Below are positions 63,401 to 64,000 of a stretch of DNA of 64,000 nt, piece by piece. The stretch is from the NCBI GenBank assembly GCA_019359395.1, contig JAHHHK010000002.1, positions 186,001 to 250,000 of the forward strand, written 5' to 3'. Each line of letters begins with the position of its first letter. The stretch's first letter is position 1. This DNA is from Komarekiella atlantica HA4396-MV6. Its GTDB lineage: Bacteria; Cyanobacteriota; Cyanobacteriia; Cyanobacteriales; Nostocaceae. The notes under the pieces are model-generated. The model saw nothing but the letters and a program-made list of their open reading frames with translations, searched no databases and was not told where the DNA came from. Position numbers and translations under genes: made by a program.

Positions 63401-64000
63401 TGAGTTTTGTCAGCTTACTAGTTAGTTCAAGAGAAAGTGCAAACTCTTGATGTGTCCCGTTGTAAGTTTGCACAGCCGGTCTTGGTCGGTCTGTAGGTAG
63501 GGACAACAAAGCAGGTGCATCTTTTAGTTGCTGTTGCCAGTACGAGAGTTGGCTTTGCAGCACATCCCCTTTTAATCGGTTTCGCTGCCAAATTGCGAAA
63601 TCTGCGTACTGAATTGGTAGTGGCGCTAAGGGTGAGCCTTCACCTTGAGAATAAGCATTGTACAGCGCTGCTAGTTCTTGGACAAACACACCCATTGACC
63701 AGCCATCAGAGACAACATGGTGCATACACACTAACAAGACGTGTTCTGTCTCATTCAGCACTACTAATGTCGCCCTGATTAATGCTTCCTTCGCTAGGTC
63801 AAAAGGTTGAATAGCTTGCAATTGCGCTAATTTATGTGCAGCAATTTCTTGTTCGGCTACTTCGACTTCGCTCAGTACAAGTGTAGATAAATACTTCAAG
63901 TCAACAACTGATACTGTCCAAGAAGTAGGTGGAGATGAGGGAGATAAGGGAGATGAGGGGGATATTGATATTACTTTATCCTCTCCCCTGCTCCTTGCTC
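57486..64000 (-). CDS. NRPS: (partial) C-A-PCP-C-A-PCP, 5' end beyond window
   Basis: The frame is open to the window edge, so the N-terminus and perhaps earlier modules are missing; the TTG at 63899 is not the true start. Domains by position: C (HHVVSDGWS, about 63705), A1 (YTSGSTGKPKG, about 62190; pocket DVQVISQLA, Pro-like), PCP (about 60990), C (HHIVFDGWS, about 60330), A2 (YTSGSTGRPKG, about 58895; pocket DAWSIAAVC, Phe-like), PCP (about 57750). The end is a very basic tail (RNQQLQSRQQYRSQRKR) that may dock to the PKS KS, which starts 2 bp later. At least seven dispersed repeats are inserted in frame. Confidence 0.93.
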   Translation of the reverse strand, partial: ARSRGEDKVISISPSSPLSPSSPPTSWTVSVVDLKYLSTLVLSEVEVAEQEIAAHKLAQLQAIQPFDLAKEALIRATLVVLNETEHVLLVCMHHVVSDGWSMGVFVQELAALYNAYSQGEGSPLAPLPIQYADFAIWQRNRLKGDVLQSQLSYWQQQLKDAPALLSLPTDRPRPAVQTYNGTHQEFALSLELTSKLTKLSQEQGCTLFMTLLAAFDTLLYRYTGTEDILVGSPIANRDRSEIEGLIGFFVNTLVMRTDLSGNPSFSELLGRVREMAMEAYTHQDLPFEMLVEALQPERNLSHTPLFQVMFVLQNAPMSELELTKLTVSSLPIKGTTSRFDLTLIMHNTATSTPLSTSTGLVGWWEYNTDLFDASTIERMTGNFVTLLESIITNPNQQISQLPLLTEVEQQQLLVEWNDTGVDYPLHKSIHQLFEEQVELTPNAVAVEFENVQTQHVASLTYYELNYRANQLAHYLRSLGVKPDILVGLCVERSLEMVIGLLGILKAGGAYVPLDPEYPSDRLSFILEDTQVKLLLTQQRLIDRLPPNQAKLHFDLPRLRSAQVAQYKVCLDADAEEISKCSQDNIISGVQANNLVYIIYTSGSTGKPKGIAMSQLALCNHVLWHRDNLKISRGAKTLQFASINFDVSFQEIFTTWCSGGTLFLIGEELRHDTSALLDFLQERAIQRMFLPVVGLQQLAEVAISNDLVNTHLQEIITSGDKLQITGAISQWLDKLSDCTLHNQYGPSESHLATSFTLPNSVETWPLLPSIGRPIANTQIYILDKYLQPVPVGVPGEIYIAGVLLAQGYLNRPELTQEKFIPNPFNNSKFKIQNSKLESERLYKTGDLARYLPDGKLESLGRIDNQVKIRGFRIELGEVEAILGQLSDVQASCAVVREDTPGDKRLVAYIVPQPEQTLRVSEVRSFLKSKLPEYMIPSAIVILDTLPLTPNGKLDRRALPAPDLHSQLSDEYVTPRNPIEEILSAIWAQVLKVERVGIHDNFFELGGHSLLATQLVSRVRTTLNVELPLRSLFAAPTIAELSQNIQQLQQQNLTASAILPRAKDAELPLSFAQTRLWFLDKLNPNSAFYNLLVALRLVGTLNIAALQQSLIEIIHRHEALRTNFITVDGQPTQIIREHFDKLPSTSSGRRSASQGTGNREQRTVAIVDLQHLSASEKEIALQQIAQQQAQQTFDLATEALIGTTLVVLSETEHALLVFIHHIVFDGWSRGVFVQELTALYNAYSQGQPSPLAPLPIQYADFAIWQRQLLQGDVLQSQLSYWQEQLKDAPALLSLPTDRPRPAVQTFAGTYQKFALSVDLTDRLVKLSQEQGCTLFMTLLAAFDTLLYRYTGQSDILVGSPIANRDRSEIEGLIGFFVNTLVMRTNTAGNPSFSELLLRVREVALGAYAHQNLPFEMLVEALQPERDLGHTPLFQVVFNLQNAPLQEVELTGLTVSSLPVESTTTKVDLALSMENTTQGLMGVWEYNTDLFDTSTIERMIGHFVTLLEGIVANPQERISQLPLLTAVEQQQLLVDWNNTSVDYPFDKCIHQLFEEQVQRTPDAVAVVYEDVQTQHVASLTYHQLNCRANQLAHYLRILGVKPDTLVAICVERSLLMIVGLLGILKAGGAYVPLDPEYPIERLSFMLEDAQVSLLLTQQQLINKLPQHQAKQVFLDEVWEKIAQNNQDNPISGARAFHLANVIYTSGSTGRPKGVMVEHKGLCNLAQAQIQTFGLTSDSRILQFASFSFDASIWEIVMALSSGGTLYLGTKDSILPGKPLIDKLRNYSITHITLPPSALAVMPMEELPTLQTIIVAGEACSAELIEQWSIGRNFFNAYGPTETTVCATIAKCTLEDEKISIGKAIANTQVYILDENLQPVPVGVPGELHIGGVGLARGYLNRPELTQEKFISNPFGGSRGRTQHSALLYKTGDLARYLPNGNIEYLGRIDNQVKIRGFRIELGEIEAALSQHDDVQTSCVIAREETLGSKRLIAYVVPQKDVTLTTGELRQFLAEKLPGYMLPTAFVILESLPLTPNGKVDRRALPNPDLQQELSDYVMPNTEVERIIADIWQKALAVEKIGIYNNFFELGGHSLLLVKINQQLQEEFGLELSIIDMFNYPNIQSLSQYLSAKIQKENITVRQNNYRTQSHSEVKALRNQQLQSRQQYRSQRKR
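59274..59293. repeat. In-frame palindrome at the start of A2, upstream NRPS
   Basis: Identical 20-nt palindrome to 51279-51298, encoding the same QTQHVAS insertion at the start of the A domain. Confidence 0.9.
60521..60599. repeat. In-frame dispersed repeat in the second C domain, upstream NRPS
   Basis: Same composite (ttccctg-type heptamers plus the gcttgtcgaag unit) and same C-domain loop as 49232-49315, encoding KLPSTSSGRRSASQGTGNRE. Confidence 0.85.
61494..61527. repeat. In-frame heptamer repeat in A1, upstream NRPS
   Basis: Four units of the gaatttt type encode NNSKFKIQNSKLES in the A6-A7 loop just before the YKTGD motif. A different heptamer family from that at 50236, but the same structural site. 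Confidence 0.85.
62299..62348. repeat. In-frame dispersed repeat in A1, upstream NRPS
   Basis: The cttgtactgagcg and gtgccgagcggagccgaggt units encode HFDLPRLRSAQVAQYKV, lengthening the N-terminal subdomain of A1 before the YTSGSTG motif. Related units lie at 62925 and 63854. Confidence 0.75.
62625..62644. repeat. In-frame palindrome at the start of A1, upstream NRPS
   Basis: Third copy of the agacgc...gcgtct palindrome in an A domain, encoding QTQHVAS. Confidence 0.9.
62925..62956. repeat. In-frame dispersed repeat in the first C domain, upstream NRPS
   Basis: The unit agtacttgtactgagcgg with gagtcgaagtag encodes TATSTPLSTSTGL near the C-terminal end of the first visible C domain. Confidence 0.75.
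63854..63884. repeat. In-frame dispersed repeat in the first C domain, upstream NRPS
   Basis: The unit ggctacttcgacttcgctc with agtacaag (minus strand reads STLVLSEVEVAEQ) lies in the C domain loop where the KLPSTSSG-type insertion sits in the other C domains. A further purine-rich tract (63930-63963, encoding Ser/Pro repeats) follows upstream. Confidence 0.75.

Noticed and set aside
63867-63899. TTG at 63899 as start of the upstream NRPS
   Set aside because: The C domain clearly begins further upstream and the frame is open to the window end, so the gene is truncated by the window.
1-64000. CRISPR arrays and tRNA genes
   Set aside because: The regular repeats seen are heptamer STRRs, palindromes or sRNA arrays; no repeat-spacer pattern and no cloverleaf-like sequence was found by eye.

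Overview
The window looks like chromosomal DNA of a filamentous, probably heterocyst-forming cyanobacterium (Nostocales). The evidence is the dense GCGATCGC (HIP1) octamers, myxoxanthophyll genes (CruF, CruG), a sucrose synthase, a pentapeptide-repeat protein, short tandem repeats of Nostoc type, Uma2 genes, and a non-ribosomal peptide (NRPS/PKS) cluster of nostopeptolide type. No rRNA, tRNA or CRISPR array was seen.

Layout. 1-3.4 kb: 5' part of a GH65 glycosidase/phosphorylase gene and a sucrose synthase, both on the minus strand. 3.8-5.7 kb: an apparently intact IS200/IS605-type element (divergent tnpA and tnpB) beside a truncated response-regulator fragment, followed by a MITE-like element with 18-bp perfect inverted repeats. 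6.2-11.4 kb: exoD, an RluA-type pseudouridine synthase and a membrane protein, with two tandem arrays of apparent small-RNA genes on the minus strand (three copies near 6.9-7.3 kb, two copies near 11.0-11.4 kb). 11.5-19.5 kb: small secreted and membrane proteins, an MlaE permease, cruF-cruG, rnhA and a four-gene minus-strand operon (GNAT, cupin, phosphatase-like, hydrolase). 19.9-22 kb: a Zur/Fur-like box, a COG0523 metal-chaperone GTPase and folE. 22-38 kb: housekeeping and hypothetical genes, a PlsY-PEP-synthase-like fusion, several decayed genes (aspartyl-protease-like, Uma2, duplicated fragments), a DesK/NarL-type two-component pair and a sigma-factor-like gene.

38.2-64.0 kb: an AlaX-like editing protein gene and then the biosynthetic cluster, all on the minus strand and transcribed from high to low coordinates. 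The order is NRPS (C-A-PCP-C-A-PCP, 5' end beyond the window), PKS (KS-AT-CMeT-ACP), NRPS (TubC-type docking domain, C-A-PCP-C-A-PCP-TE), a 2OG-Fe(II) oxygenase, NosE-like and NosF-like enzymes, an SbmA-like ABC exporter (NosG-like) and a second, paralogous oxygenase. NosE and NosF are the known 4-methylproline enzymes of nostopeptolide biosynthesis, and the first visible A domain has a proline-like pocket. The inferred product therefore carries a (methyl)proline, then a Phe-like residue extended by an unreduced and probably C-methylated ketide, then a Tyr-like residue and a last residue of unknown identity, released by the thioesterase. The synthetase genes are peppered with in-frame copies of dispersed cyanobacterial repeats. 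Two of their A domains are almost identical except at the specificity pocket.
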